Source: Virgibacillus dokdonensis (GTDB lineage Bacteria; Bacillota; Bacilli; Bacillales; Amphibacillaceae). Taken from it: a stretch of 64,000 nt of DNA. The DNA lies in assembly GCF_900166595.1 (NCBI RefSeq), contig NZ_LT745763.1, positions 3,942,018 to 4,006,017 of the forward strand. The letters run 5' to 3'. Positions 20,362-30,081 of this stretch are shown here, one piece after another. How positions within the stretch are numbered: position 1 is the first letter of the stretch; each line of letters starts with the position of its first letter. The position numbers were made by a program, and so were the translations under genes. Below the pieces are notes generated by a model. The model did not search any database. It was not told the origin of the DNA and saw only the letters and a list, made by a program, of their open reading frames with translations.

Positions 20362-21021
20362 TTAATCTTGGCCGTATGTTCTTAATTGTCCATACGTACC
20401 AAATTTATCAACAACTTCAGCTAACTGTTCATGATTTAACAGAACTGGTTTCCCAATACTCCGCGCCCGATAGTACAGTTTCGCAATAAACTCGATGTCC
20501 TTCGCAACGGAAAAAGACGCTGGTAAATCCTCGCCAACTGCAATCACACCATGGTTACCAAGCAACAGTCCTTTATCATTGCCAATCGTTTGAAAAACTT
20601 CTTCCGCTAGCTCATACGTACCGAACGTTTTATATTCACAGCAGCGAACTTTATTGCCAACCGAACCAATAATATAATGGAGAGGCAAGATTTCTTCATG
20701 CAAGCATGCAAAAACAGTTGCATATTCCGAATGTGTATGCACAACGGAATTCACATGCTCTGTACGTTGATAAAAAATACGGTGCATATCATACTCGCTG
20801 GAAGGCTTACGATCTCCCTCCAGTACATCTCCATCGAGATTCAATAATACAATATCTTCTTCCTTTATATCTGGATAAGGAATACCACTTGGTGAAATAA
20901 GCATCACTTGATCTTCTCTTATAAAGATACTTATATTACCGCCAGTACCTGTCGTTAAGTTCTCTTCTAATAATTTCTTGCCATAATCTACAATCTGTTT
21001 CCGTTCTTCAGCATATTTCAT
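20362..21021 (-). CDS. class II aldolase, fuculose-1-phosphate aldolase family (DrdA-like)
   Basis: A 219-residue zinc-dependent class II aldolase. The visible features are GTGGNIS (about 25-31), Glu76 in SSEYDMH, the zinc ligands H95 and H97 (VVHTHSEY) and H157 (GNHGV). The ATG at 21021 with GAGGATA upstream is preferred over a GTG five codons earlier. Together with the kinase and isomerase genes upstream on the same strand, it most likely cleaves a 5-deoxy- or methylthio-ribulose-1-phosphate to DHAP plus an aldehyde. The related MtnB dehydratases share this fold, but no mtnC/mtnD genes follow. The substrate is therefore inferred from context. Confidence 0.85.
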   Translation of the reverse strand: MKYAEERKQIVDYGKKLLEENLTTGTGGNISIFIREDQVMLISPSGIPYPDIKEEDIVLLNLDGDVLEGDRKPSSEYDMHRIFYQRTEHVNSVVHTHSEYATVFACLHEEILPLHYIIGSVGNKVRCCEYKTFGTYELAEEVFQTIGNDKGLLLGNHGVIAVGEDLPASFSVAKDIEFIAKLYYRARSIGKPVLLNHEQLAEVVDKFGTYGQLRTYGQD

Positions 21022-21163
21022 GTCTATTATCCTCACTCTTTAAATTTTTCTCACGTGACCACAAACAATTAGATTTTAGAAAGTAAAAAGCTTGTGATCT
21101 CGGTCACCAATCCTTTCCAAAAATAATCATGGTAAAAGATATGACACATTACATCCATAAGAA

Positions 21164-22216
21164 TTAATAAAACCGGACTTGCTCCTCTTTGAAGTATGCA
21201 TCCAAATCATTAGGAGCGTAAACGCCTTTATCTGTCACAATTCCGCTGATACGAGATGGGCTTGTGATATCAAAAGATGGGTAGATAGCTTGAACTCCAG
21301 CTAAGGTATTAGGAATTCCTCGATATTCTAATACTTGCTTCGGATCACGTTCTTCAATTACAATATCCGCTTTTGTTTGCTTATCGGTATCTGGAATCCC
21401 TGTCACATAATAAGGAACTTCATAATGCTGTCCGACGATAGCGATTTGATTGGTACCAATTTTATTCGCTATATGTCCATCCCTAGCAATGGAATCCGCA
21501 GCAGACGTAAACACATCAATCTGTTTGTATTCCATAGCATAAGCTACCATATTATCCGTAATTACTGTTGTTGGAAAGCCCAAATCAATGGCACAGCTAG
21601 ACGTTAAACGAGCACCTTGCAAATATGGTCGAGTCTCCGCGCAAAAAATTTCTAAATCTTTATTTTCTGCTTTAGCAGCACGTAGGAAAGTTCCCACTAT
21701 TGTCTCCCCAAAACACTGCGTCAGAATCTTTCCATTATGTGGCATTAATTTAATTAAGTGCTTGCCTACTTTATCCATAATGGAATAACGACGATTTAAA
21801 GAATCTACCGTGGAGAGAAAAATCGCTTCAACAGGATCTTCCCCCTTTGCTAGCGCAGCTTTCCCTACTTCTAAACAACTGCTCGTAATTTTCCCCATCC
21901 GATTTGCCGTAGTTGGGCGAGCATAAGCAATCGTATGAGCGGCTTTTTCCAAGTACGCTACTTGCTCCGCTTCTTTTTTACCGCGTATTTCATACGCAGC
22001 TAATGCCATACCCATTCCAGCCGCTGTATAGGGACCAGCACTTTGTGTGACCATATCTGTAATAGCTTGGGCAACCTCTTGATGTGTCGTACATTCAACA
22101 AATCGAACCTCTGTCGGATAAATTCTCCGATCCAATATGCGCACTTTGCCATTCTCATACCAAGCTACATTTTCATAAGTTAATAAAAACGGTAAATCAT
22201 AATCCGCTCGTTGCAT
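21164..22216 (-). CDS. mtnA: MtnA-family aldose-1-phosphate isomerase (divergent, DrdI-like)
   Basis: A 350-residue member of the methylthioribose-1-phosphate isomerase/eIF2B family. ETRPYLQGARLT (194-205) and NKIGTNQIAI are typical. The catalytic pair is present as C168 (LTQCFGE) and D241. The usual GADRIAANGD is changed to SAADSIARDGH, so it is off the main MtnA line. I use the ATG at 22216, nine bases after AAGGAGG; an earlier ATG is too close to that site. It sits 25 bp downstream of the kinase gene. It probably converts the ribose-1-phosphate form into the ribulose-1-phosphate form. Confidence 0.88.
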   Translation of the reverse strand: MQRADYDLPFLLTYENVAWYENGKVRILDRRIYPTEVRFVECTTHQEVAQAITDMVTQSAGPYTAAGMGMALAAYEIRGKKEAEQVAYLEKAAHTIAYARPTTANRMGKITSSCLEVGKAALAKGEDPVEAIFLSTVDSLNRRYSIMDKVGKHLIKLMPHNGKILTQCFGETIVGTFLRAAKAENKDLEIFCAETRPYLQGARLTSSCAIDLGFPTTVITDNMVAYAMEYKQIDVFTSAADSIARDGHIANKIGTNQIAIVGQHYEVPYYVTGIPDTDKQTKADIVIEERDPKQVLEYRGIPNTLAGVQAIYPSFDITSPSRISGIVTDKGVYAPNDLDAYFKEEQVRFY

Positions 22217-22241
22217 CTTTAACATCCTCCTTATGCAGTCG

Positions 22242-23447
22242 TTAAGCCATTATTTGGTGACATCGACGAACTAGCTCTTCCCCTGTTGTGATCTCATTTC
22301 GTTGCATAATTAACTCCATTCCCATTTTAAGTAACGCACGTTCCATAGCAATACGTTCTTCACCTAGTGGCGCCTCGGATACTTCTTTTACTTTGGAATC
22401 ACCGATAACACGACGTATGATTTCCGTTCCTGCATACCCTAAAGAATCAGCCATTACTTCACTTAGATAAGTCGTTTTAAAAGATGTATTCTTATAAAGC
22501 GGAAGCGTCACGCTTTCGTCATAAACAGTTGCCATTTTTTCCTTCACTTTATCATACACATCACAAATTGTGTTTGCTAACCATACTTGAAATTTTCCGT
22601 CTCCATTGTAATAGTGAGCTCTTGCCAATGGAAAGAATAAATTACCGATAACATTTCCAATATCGTAGCCCATCGGACCATAGAAAGCGAACTCTGGATC
22701 AATGACTTTAACCCCTGCTTGATTAATAAAAATGGAGCCTGAATGCAAATCTCCATGCACTAATGCTTGGGCTTGATTCATATACTTATTACGTAATGCG
22801 GCAACATGACCAATTAGCACATCATTTTGATAAATATGATCTTTTACGAACTGTTCATTCGCTTCAATAATAATATTTTGGTCTTTATAGTTATAATAAG
22901 GCTCCGTAAAGACAAGGTCTTCACTAATATCACACATATCTATATTGGTGAAGTTTTTAACAAGCTCTTTTTTCTCATGACGATCCCAACATAAATCCGT
23001 AGTAGGTAAAAGTACATTTGCTAAAAATGTACTGATGTCTTCGGCAAAGTTTGGGAAAATTTGTTCATTCATTAATTCATAGCGCAGATTTTTATAAGCA
23101 GAAATATCTTCCATTGTTAATGTGCTCATCGCTTCATTATAATTGTAAATTTCCGGAATAAATGCTGGTACAAGCTCATATTGTATTTTTAATATATCAG
23201 CTTCAATCTTATTCCTTGAAATATCAAGCGGACGACCAGATGATCGAAGTAGCACATCCGCCTGCTTCACAACGACACTCTTCCCTGATTTATTATCGAC
23301 AACCTTAAACACATAATTGATATTACCATCACCAATTTCACTTACCTTCAGCTCTGCATCCATTGGAAATAGCTTTAATTCATCCGTCACAAACTGTTTC
23401 ACGTCTTCATGCGCCATTAAAAAATGCTGTGTGAATTTGGACATCAT
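22242..23447 (-). CDS. mtnK: MtnK-family sugar kinase (methylthioribose/5-deoxyribose kinase)
   Basis: A 401-residue kinase of the MtnK/aminoglycoside phosphotransferase fold: GDGNINYVF (39-47), HGDLHSGS (231-238) and the metal-binding DPEF (250-253). Two ATGs open the frame after CAGGAGGAAAG. It phosphorylates carbon 1 of methylthioribose or 5-deoxyribose. It is the first gene of kinase-isomerase-aldolase. No SAM riboswitch is visible upstream, unlike mtnKA in B. subtilis, which favours a deoxyribose-disposal role over methionine salvage. Confidence 0.9.
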   Translation of the reverse strand: MMSKFTQHFLMAHEDVKQFVTDELKLFPMDAELKVSEIGDGNINYVFKVVDNKSGKSVVVKQADVLLRSSGRPLDISRNKIEADILKIQYELVPAFIPEIYNYNEAMSTLTMEDISAYKNLRYELMNEQIFPNFAEDISTFLANVLLPTTDLCWDRHEKKELVKNFTNIDMCDISEDLVFTEPYYNYKDQNIIIEANEQFVKDHIYQNDVLIGHVAALRNKYMNQAQALVHGDLHSGSIFINQAGVKVIDPEFAFYGPMGYDIGNVIGNLFFPLARAHYYNGDGKFQVWLANTICDVYDKVKEKMATVYDESVTLPLYKNTSFKTTYLSEVMADSLGYAGTEIIRRVIGDSKVKEVSEAPLGEERIAMERALLKMGMELIMQRNEITTGEELVRRCHQIMA

Positions 23448-23766
23448 ACTTTCCTCCTGTAATTTAATTAAATCTGTAAGGACTTAACGTTTTCTTAAAA
23501 GATATTTATATTCAAGCTCTTTGCATGTTATTTTTTCTAACAAATGTTACTATTAGTATATAAGTTGTTCTTTTATAACTGAATATAAAAGGTTTCACGG
23601 AGAATACCGATCTTACCTTCCGCGTGTAAAATATTCAAGGTACAAAAGAATATTCATTTTTTGCTATCGTTCACGAGGAACTTCCCAAAACTGATGATAG
23701 ACAAGTTGGGCAACTGTCTTCTAGAAGAAGCTCCTACGTATATCGATTGTTATATAATTCACATGA
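23448..23766. other. gap between antiporter gene and kinase operon
   Basis: 319 bp with no gene. Neither an S-box nor a T-box motif is visible. A palindromic TCTTCTAGAAGA lies near 23720. The kinase operon probably has its own promoter here, but I could not pick one with confidence. Confidence 0.5.
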
Positions 23767-25095
23767 TTAGTTAACCTTTACATCTTTCCCTTTTGGAAAG
23801 CCAATAGCAATAGATAGTAAACCGATCACTATCATTAGAATGGAGTACCAGTTATAAGGCATGATACTAACAGGTGATACTCCTGCCATGCCGCCAATTA
23901 CTAATAATTGTCCTGCATATGGTAATAAACCATTGAATGCGGCAGAAAATATATCTAGTAAACTTGCCGTACGCGAACGAGAAATACCGAATTCATCGGA
24001 AATATCTTTCGCTAGCGGTCCTGCAGCGATGATGGAAATCGTATTATTGGTAGTTGAAATATCCATTAAACTAACAAGGGCTGCAATGGAAAGTTCCCCA
24101 CCTCGTGCTGTTTTCGTCTTTCTAGTAAGCGTATGAAGTAGCCAATCAATTCCTCCAAGATATTTCATTAATGCAACAAGCCCACCGACTAAAATAGCAA
24201 TAATAGCCATATCTTCCATGCCTCTCATACCATCATGGGCAATCTTCATAAACTCAATAATTGTAAAATCTCCATGGAATAAACCAATAAACATACCTGC
24301 AAATATCCCTGTAACCATTACTGTAATAACTTGAACACCAACTAATGACAAAACGATAACTAACACATATGGAATGATATTTATTATGTTGTAGTCATAA
24401 GATCCAGAGATAGAAACCGTATTAATCGGAACAAAAGCCAATAAGATCATATTAATAACTACTGCTGGTAAAACCATTAAAATATTTGCTCTAAATTTAT
24501 CTTTCATAGATATTTCTTGTGTACGCGTTGCTGCAATGGTTGTGTCAGATATAAACGATAAATTATCACCAAACATAGCCGCACCAACAACAACACCACA
24601 TACTAATGCTACATTACATCCTGTTTTATCAGCAATATCAATAGCTAATGGTGCCAAAGCCGCAACCGTCCCCATAGACGTTCCCATAGAGAAACTAAGT
24701 ACACAACCAATAATAAACAAGCCTGGCAAAATTAAATTGGATGGTAGAACACTAAGACCTAAATTTGTTACGGAATCAACAGCATGCATTCCACTAGCTA
24801 CACCATGAAATGCTCCTGCTAAAATAAAGATAACAACCATTAAGATCAATGTGTGGTCGCCACCACCTTTACAAAACATCGTCACTCGCTCTTCAAACTT
24901 TGTCGGATTGTCTTTATTCGACATCATTAATGCAACGCCTGAAGCAATTAATATACCAATCATCAATGGCATGTTTTCAAAGCTACCTGACACTAAACCT
25001 GTTAACATATATAAAGCCAAAAAGATAATTAACGGGACAAGCCCCATAAATCTCCCTTTATTGGAAGTTTTGTTTTTTTCTTCTGTTTTCTGCAT
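23767..25095 (-). CDS. NhaC-family Na+/H+ antiporter-like transporter
   Basis: A 442-residue polytopic membrane protein with about 11-12 segments. NhaC-superfamily features include FSMGTSMGTVAALAPLA and FGDNLSFISDTTIAATRTQ. The ATG has AAAGGAG upstream. It is on the same strand as, and upstream of, the kinase-isomerase-aldolase genes. It is divergent from deoR/adh, so it may import the deoxy- or thio-sugar rather than serve pH control. Related NhaC proteins exchange malate/lactate or cations. The true substrate is unknown. Confidence 0.82.
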   Translation of the reverse strand: MQKTEEKNKTSNKGRFMGLVPLIIFLALYMLTGLVSGSFENMPLMIGILIASGVALMMSNKDNPTKFEERVTMFCKGGGDHTLILMVVIFILAGAFHGVASGMHAVDSVTNLGLSVLPSNLILPGLFIIGCVLSFSMGTSMGTVAALAPLAIDIADKTGCNVALVCGVVVGAAMFGDNLSFISDTTIAATRTQEISMKDKFRANILMVLPAVVINMILLAFVPINTVSISGSYDYNIINIIPYVLVIVLSLVGVQVITVMVTGIFAGMFIGLFHGDFTIIEFMKIAHDGMRGMEDMAIIAILVGGLVALMKYLGGIDWLLHTLTRKTKTARGGELSIAALVSLMDISTTNNTISIIAAGPLAKDISDEFGISRSRTASLLDIFSAAFNGLLPYAGQLLVIGGMAGVSPVSIMPYNWYSILMIVIGLLSIAIGFPKGKDVKVN

Positions 25096-25385
25096 TAGGA
25101 TTTTTCTCCTTTTCTCTATGATAGTTAGAAAACAAAAACCCCCCCAAATCCTTACTCCTTTCTACTATATTCTTTATATGAAACTTTATGTATACGCTCC
25201 CAACGACTTAATAGTAATTGAGTTAAAACAGAATGTCAATACATTTCAAAGAAAATCACAATTATTTTGTTTTGATATTTTGGCTTTTGTTTGCAAAAAG
25301 TTTGCAATTACGTTCTGAAACATTTACTTTTCGGTTTTTTTATGATAAAGTGCAAGTAGCAAATCGTAAAGGAAAGATTGTTTTG

Positions 25386-26144
25386 ATGAAATATGATCGA
25401 TTACAAGAAATTTTAAAACAACTCAATAATACCGGCAGTGTAAAAGTGACGGATTTGAGCAAAATGTTAAATGTAACAGAAGAAACAATCCGCAAAGATT
25501 TAGCAACCTTAGAGAAGGAAAAGAAGTTAAAACGCGTGCGTGGTGGTGCTTATCAGCCCAAAACACTTGATAAAGAAGTGCCTGTTTTATTAAGAGAAAC
25601 GATGTTAAAAGAAGAAAAGCAAAATATGGCTGGTAAATGCTTGCAATTCATTGAAGACGGAGAGTCTGTCGCTTTAGACAGCTCCACAACATCATTATCT
25701 ATAGCAACACTTTTAAGTATGACAACATTAAAAATTACTGTTATATCTAATTCATTAGATATTGCCAACGTCTTAAAGGATCACAAGTCTATTAAACTAA
25801 TTATTATTGGTGGTAACTTTAGGAATGTAACACATTCCTTTATTGGTGTAAATGCCCAAAATGTAATATCCCGATACTTAATTGATAAAGCGTTTATTAG
25901 TAGCTCTGGCATAAGCTTGCATATTGGTCCAACCGATTACAGCGAAGAAGAATCGCTGATTAGAAAACAATTCTTACAACAATCAGAGAAAAATTATTTG
26001 GTAGTGGACCATACAAAATTTGATTTTCGCACAATCCATTTAATTGATGACTTTTCGCACATCTCTACCATTATTACAGACCAAAAGCCATCGCCAGAGT
26101 GGATGCATTTCTTTCAAAATAATAATATACAGTTGATTTATTAA
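25386..26144 (+). CDS. DeoR-family transcriptional regulator
   Basis: A 252-residue DeoR regulator. It has an N-terminal winged helix-turn-helix (VTDLSKMLNVTEETIRKDL), then GAY and a C-terminal sugar-phosphate sensor domain (DSSTTSLSIATLL, IIIGGNFRNVTHSFIG). I start at ATG 25386, after AAAGGAAAG, since the longer frame from 25233 adds an atypical N-terminus. It is divergent from the NhaC gene and followed by the alcohol dehydrogenase gene. It probably controls the whole sugar-salvage cluster in response to a phosphorylated intermediate. Confidence 0.9.
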   Translation: MKYDRLQEILKQLNNTGSVKVTDLSKMLNVTEETIRKDLATLEKEKKLKRVRGGAYQPKTLDKEVPVLLRETMLKEEKQNMAGKCLQFIEDGESVALDSSTTSLSIATLLSMTTLKITVISNSLDIANVLKDHKSIKLIIIGGNFRNVTHSFIGVNAQNVISRYLIDKAFISSSGISLHIGPTDYSEEESLIRKQFLQQSEKNYLVVDHTKFDFRTIHLIDDFSHISTIITDQKPSPEWMHFFQNNNIQLIY

Positions 26145-26215
26145 TTTGATTGATTCCTTTATGAATATACGTTTCCCAACAAAACATATATTTTAAAAGG
26201 AGTTTAAGATAAATC

Positions 26216-27385
26216 ATGCAAAATTTTAACTACTATAACCCAGCAAACATTTACTTCGGGAAAGGCGAAGAACGTCGTATTGGTGAGCTTATTGACACAG
26301 AAAGTCATTCTAAACGTGTTCTTGTACTCTATAGTGGCGACTATATTTTTGATTTAGGTATTTATGATACCATTGAAACAAAGCTTCATGCCAAAAATAT
26401 AAAGATTTTCAAAAATGGAGATGTGGTTCCTAATCCTGAAATTAGCTTAATCCGCAAGTTGGTGACAATTGTAAAAGAGCAGGAAATTGATTTCATTTTA
26501 GCTGTCGGTGGCGGTAGCGTGATTGACACAGCAAAAGCTGTAGCCTTTGGTGCATTATACGACGGGGATGCCTGGGATTTCTTTATTGGTAAGGCTGAAG
26601 TAAAGCAAGCACTACCAATTGGCGTGATTTCTACTGTTGCCTCTTCTGGTTCAGAAATGTCGAATGCTACCATTGTTTCTAACGCAGAACACAAATTAGG
26701 TGTGGAAACAAACCTGATTATTCCCGCATTTTCGATTCTCAACCCAGAATTCACAGTAAAACTGCCAAGCTATCACACTGGCGTAGGTGTATCCGATATT
26801 TTAACACATCTTTTAGAACGTTACTTTACTAAAATAGAGCATGTACAATTAACTGATTTTCTTCTTGAAGGTGCAGTACAATCACTTTTAATTAGCGGGC
26901 AACAATTGATGGAACAACTAGAAGATTATGACTTAAGAGCAGAAGTCATGTGGACTGCCGTCATGGCGCATAACAATAGCTTAGAATTAGGACGTGAACC
27001 AGACTGGGCCTCACATCGTATGGAGCATGAGCTTAGCGGGCAATATGGCATCGTTCATGGAGAAGGAATGGCCATCGTATTTCCTGCTTGGATGGAATAT
27101 GTAAGTCAGTTCCACCCAGATATTTTTGTTAAGTACGGCGTTCGCGTATTTAACATTGATCCGTTTGCTCACTCGAAGGAAGAAATCATTCAATTAAGTA
27201 TCGAAAAGACACGTGATTTCTTCACCCGTATGGGCATGAAGTCACGCTTGAGTGAATTGGAAATTGACGATACACATTTTGAAGAAATGGCAAATCGTGC
27301 AACGAAAAATAACACCCAAGCCATTGGACACCTTAAGAAATTAAATGCTACAGATATGGTGGAAATATTGAAATTAGCTTTGTAA
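26216..27385 (+). CDS. iron-containing alcohol dehydrogenase (group III, butanol dehydrogenase/YugJ-like)
   Basis: A 389-residue Fe-ADH. The start FNYYNPANIYFGKG is typical of BDH/YugJ, the nucleotide loop is GGGSVIDTAKAVAFG and the metal-binding residues are in DILTHLLE and HRMEHELSGQYGIVHGEGMA. It lies 71 bp after deoR on the same strand. In this context it likely reduces the acetaldehyde (or methylthio-acetaldehyde) released by the aldolase, recycling NAD(P). That link is inference; it could be a general aldehyde reductase. Confidence 0.9.
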   Translation: MQNFNYYNPANIYFGKGEERRIGELIDTESHSKRVLVLYSGDYIFDLGIYDTIETKLHAKNIKIFKNGDVVPNPEISLIRKLVTIVKEQEIDFILAVGGGSVIDTAKAVAFGALYDGDAWDFFIGKAEVKQALPIGVISTVASSGSEMSNATIVSNAEHKLGVETNLIIPAFSILNPEFTVKLPSYHTGVGVSDILTHLLERYFTKIEHVQLTDFLLEGAVQSLLISGQQLMEQLEDYDLRAEVMWTAVMAHNNSLELGREPDWASHRMEHELSGQYGIVHGEGMAIVFPAWMEYVSQFHPDIFVKYGVRVFNIDPFAHSKEEIIQLSIEKTRDFFTRMGMKSRLSELEIDDTHFEEMANRATKNNTQAIGHLKKLNATDMVEILKLAL

Positions 27386-27407
27386 TAATTACTTGTATAG
27401 AACCAAT

Positions 27408-27452
27408 AAAAATCCCCAGAAGTTAGAATTGCTTCATCTAACTCCTGGGGGA
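27408..27452 (-). terminator. terminator between adh and the small membrane protein
   Basis: CCCCAGAAGTTAGA (27414-27427) pairs with TCTAACTCCTGGGG (27437-27450) with one mismatch. On the reverse strand it is followed by TTTTTATT. It may serve both convergent genes. Confidence 0.75.
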
Positions 27453-27462
27453 ACACTCTCCT

Positions 27463-27660
27463 CTAGTCTATCAAAAACAGCTGTCTTAATAAATCTATAT
27501 TGACATCCCATTCGAACTTACGTAAATAATCCATCCAATGTGTGCCTGTTATTTCTCCACTAATTACAATGGTTCCTAAGAAAATGCTTAAAATAATAAG
27601 AATAACTACATAACATATGATTGTTTCTTTCCACCCTGCTTTTTCTTGTGATGACTTCAT
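27463..27660 (-). CDS. small single-span membrane protein, unknown
   Basis: A 65-residue protein with a hydrophilic N-terminus, one hydrophobic helix (about 13-34, IICYVVILIILSIFLGTIVI) and a charged C-terminal part. An AGGAG-type site lies upstream. It probably forms a two-gene unit with the secreted protein gene at 27692. No family is recognised. Confidence 0.5.
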   Translation of the reverse strand: MKSSQEKAGWKETIICYVVILIILSIFLGTIVISGEITGTHWMDYLRKFEWDVNIDLLRQLFLID

Positions 27661-27691
27661 TTTCTATTCTCCTTTCATGCTGTCATAATAA

Positions 27692-28042
27692 TTATGAAAC
27701 ATGAAGAGAGAGATAATTGGAGTGGTACTTCATCCATTCCACCATTCGATGCGTATCTGTAGCATATAAACCCTTATCTGGAAAAAAATCCTCTAGGAAA
27801 TATAATATGACATCTTCCTTAACAAAAGGAGCTTTTGTTAGAAACAGTGCATCCTTTGGCATCGGAACAGTAGGTGAAGTAACTTGTATCGCGTCGTCCT
27901 GAGACGCTTGTACAACAGACGTAATCGTTGTATCTTCTGCTATCAAATTAGGCATTTGATTGATTTTCTGTACAGCCTGACTCGATAGTAAACATGCGAA
28001 TAACAGCAATAAGATGAACGATCGAAATAATCTGTGATGCAA
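27692..28042 (-). CDS. small exported protein, unknown
   Basis: A 116-residue protein with a signal-peptide-like N-terminus (FRSFILLLLFACLLSSQA) and a hydrophilic rest ending in WMKYHSNYLSLHVS. The frame opens at a GTG (28051) touching GAGGAG. The TTG at 28042, eight bases after that site, is the better start. It lies 31 bp upstream of the small membrane protein gene on the same strand. No family is recognised; a secreted or membrane-attached partner of that protein is possible. Confidence 0.5.
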   Translation of the reverse strand: MHHRLFRSFILLLLFACLLSSQAVQKINQMPNLIAEDTTITSVVQASQDDAIQVTSPTVPMPKDALFLTKAPFVKEDVILYFLEDFFPDKGLYATDTHRMVEWMKYHSNYLSLHVS

Positions 28043-28085
28043 CTCACCCACCTCCTCTATTTAACTATACCTAAGTGAAAATAAA

Positions 28086-28187
28086 GTGCAAGCACTAGAT
28101 GATCTTATTAATTATGAGTCAACAAATTTTGAAACTATTGTAATAGATTTTGAGTTTGTGTCAGATAATTCAACAGATGCAAATTAA
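28086..28187 (+). pseudogene. short gene remnant, unknown
   Basis: A 33-codon open stretch opening at GTG and reading DDLINYESTNFETIVIDFEF before its stop. Composition looks like coding DNA, but there is no ribosome site. It may be a 3' remnant of a lost gene. Confidence 0.25.
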
Positions 28188-28245
28188 ATTAGTTCATTTT
28201 TTAAGCAAATGCAATGTTAGAAAAATGAACAACAATGTGAAATAG

Positions 28246-28401
28246 AGGTGTATCATCAAAAAAGGTGTCCATGTTACCATTATGTCGGATAATAAAAAAA
28301 TTGGACTTAGTATTTATGAAAATCGTTTAATCCATTATAATAGTGGTTATTACGATGTAATAAATAAACCTATTGATATTGAATGGATTAAGCCCTTTTA
28401 A
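28246..28401 (+). pseudogene. gene fragment lacking a start
   Basis: A 51-codon open stretch after a TAG at 28243-28245, with protein-like sequence (VTIMSDNKKIGLSIYENRL) ending in DIEWIKPF and TAA. No usable start codon exists, so it looks like the 3' end of a decayed gene. The family is unknown. Confidence 0.35.
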
Positions 28402-28591
28402 TTAGCTACCAAAACCGCATGCTAGCTATTACCGCTTCTTCTAGTTTTATTCCTGCATAAACCTATTTAAGTTCTGTTTTAATTTTTAATAATATTTCTT
28501 TCTAAACCATAAGCAAATGAGCTTTATTTTAACAAGCAGAAATCCGTAATGAAAGGAAAAAGCACCCACAGATAGCAGGGCTACTTCTCCA

Positions 28592-29521
28592 TTATTTCTT
28601 CGCTTTTTGCGCCCAATATGTTGCCAGTATGGGCCCGGATATGTTATGCCAAAAGCTAAAGATGGCGCTAGGAACTGCTGCAAGCGGACTAAAATGAGCA
28701 GCAGCTAATGCCGCACCCAAACCTGAATTTTGCATGCCAACTTCAATAGAAACAGCTTTTTGATCCGTGTTTGTTAGTCTAAATAACTTCGCAATAAAGA
28801 AGCCAACTAAATAACCAAACCCATTATGTAATATTACAACTGCAAATATGAGCAAGCCTGATTCGATGATCTTGTCTTTACTACCTGCAACAACAGCAGC
28901 AACAATTAAAACAATAGCAACTACAGAGACAAGGGGCATAATATCAACGGTTTTCTTTGCTTGTTCTTTTAAGAAAAGTTGGACAATTAATCCTAAAACA
29001 ATAGGTAACAAGACAATCTTTACAACCGACATAAACATGCTTGATGCGGATACCTGTAACCACTCTTGCGCTAGAAAATAGATAATGGCAGGTGTTAACA
29101 AAGGCGCAAGCAATGTGGATACAGATGTGATAGCAACAGAAAGAGCTGTATTCCCTTTTGCTAAAAATGTCATGACATTAGAGGCTGTACCTCCAGGACA
29201 AGCTCCAACTAAAATAACTCCAATGGAAATTTCTGGTGGTAAGTTTAACCCTTTTGCTAAACCATAAGCAATAAGCGGCATGAACAAAAATTGTAAAACA
29301 ACACCAATAGCTACACTTTTCGGTTGGCGAGCGACTTCCCGAAAATCATGCACCGATAATGTCATCCCCATCCCAAACATGATAATTCCCAACAAAATTG
29401 ATATGTAATTACCAATCCATAAAAATTGCTCTGGCAACAAGAAAGCTATTACCGCCACCAACAATACCCAAATAGCAAATGTTTTTCCGATAAAGTGACT
29501 GAATTTGATAAATGCTTGCAT
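28592..29521 (-). CDS. bile acid:sodium symporter (BASS) family transporter
   Basis: A 309-residue membrane protein with about ten segments and BASS signatures: [30 protein letters not shown] and [14 protein letters not shown]. The ATG is preceded by AGGAGGTAGGAAG. Bacterial relatives include PanS (ketopantoate) and YocS; the family couples organic-anion uptake to sodium. It is alone on its transcript as far as can be seen. The substrate is undetermined. Confidence 0.9.
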   Translation of the reverse strand: MQAFIKFSHFIGKTFAIWVLLVAVIAFLLPEQFLWIGNYISILLGIIMFGMGMTLSVHDFREVARQPKSVAIGVVLQFLFMPLIAYGLAKGLNLPPEISIGVILVGACPGGTASNVMTFLAKGNTALSVAITSVSTLLAPLLTPAIIYFLAQEWLQVSASSMFMSVVKIVLLPIVLGLIVQLFLKEQAKKTVDIMPLVSVVAIVLIVAAVVAGSKDKIIESGLLIFAVVILHNGFGYLVGFFIAKLFRLTNTDQKAVSIEVGMQNSGLGAALAAAHFSPLAAVPSAIFSFWHNISGPILATYWAQKAKK

Positions 29522-29610
29522 CTTCCTACCTCCTATTCCAAATATTCTACCACAAAGTGAATATTTAATTTAGTAGGAATTTTACGTCGTCATCACTAAA
29601 GCGGTAATTT

Positions 29611-30081
29611 CTAATTCCAGCTAAACCATTTGCCATGTCCATCTATCTGGCCAATAATATGTATATGTTTCTCCCCTTTTATCACATAATCTAGATGAAG
29701 ATTTGCATCACATATATTGTTATATAAATGGAAAATGTCTCTATTTTCACCCACTTTTTGTATGCTTGTTAGCAATTGTTGCTTTACCTCTTGCAGCATT
29801 TGATTTGCTACATGCGTATGAAAAATGCATAAGGACGCATTATGAGATGCTTGCTTAGCAATTTCAGAAAGTAACACCACCCCATCTCCCTCAATTAACT
29901 TTACAGGACAGGCTTGCATCTGTTGCACAGCCTTTCTGAACAAACCTAATCTATGCTTATGTCCTGGCCCAATCAAAGCTTCTAACCAATTTACATTCTC
30001 AGGATTATTAACTTCACTCACATACAAATCAACGCCAACTCGCCATGCAACTAGTGGACTTTCTTTATACAGAACAGGCAT
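29611..30081 (-). pseudogene. DUF2332 protein, C-terminal fragment
   Basis: The 156 residues match the second half of DUF2332 proteins in pattern: GVDLYVSEVNNPENVNWLEAL, GPGHKHR..L..A and LCIFHTHVANQM. Full members are about twice this length; the N-terminal half is absent from the upstream DNA. An ATG with AAAGGACTGG upstream could still allow expression of the fragment. The function of the family is unknown. I read it as truncated. Confidence 0.6.

Noticed and set aside
23448..23766. SAM riboswitch upstream of the kinase gene
   Set aside because: Searched for because mtnKA is S-box controlled in B. subtilis, but the conserved GAGGGA/GGCAACC blocks are absent.
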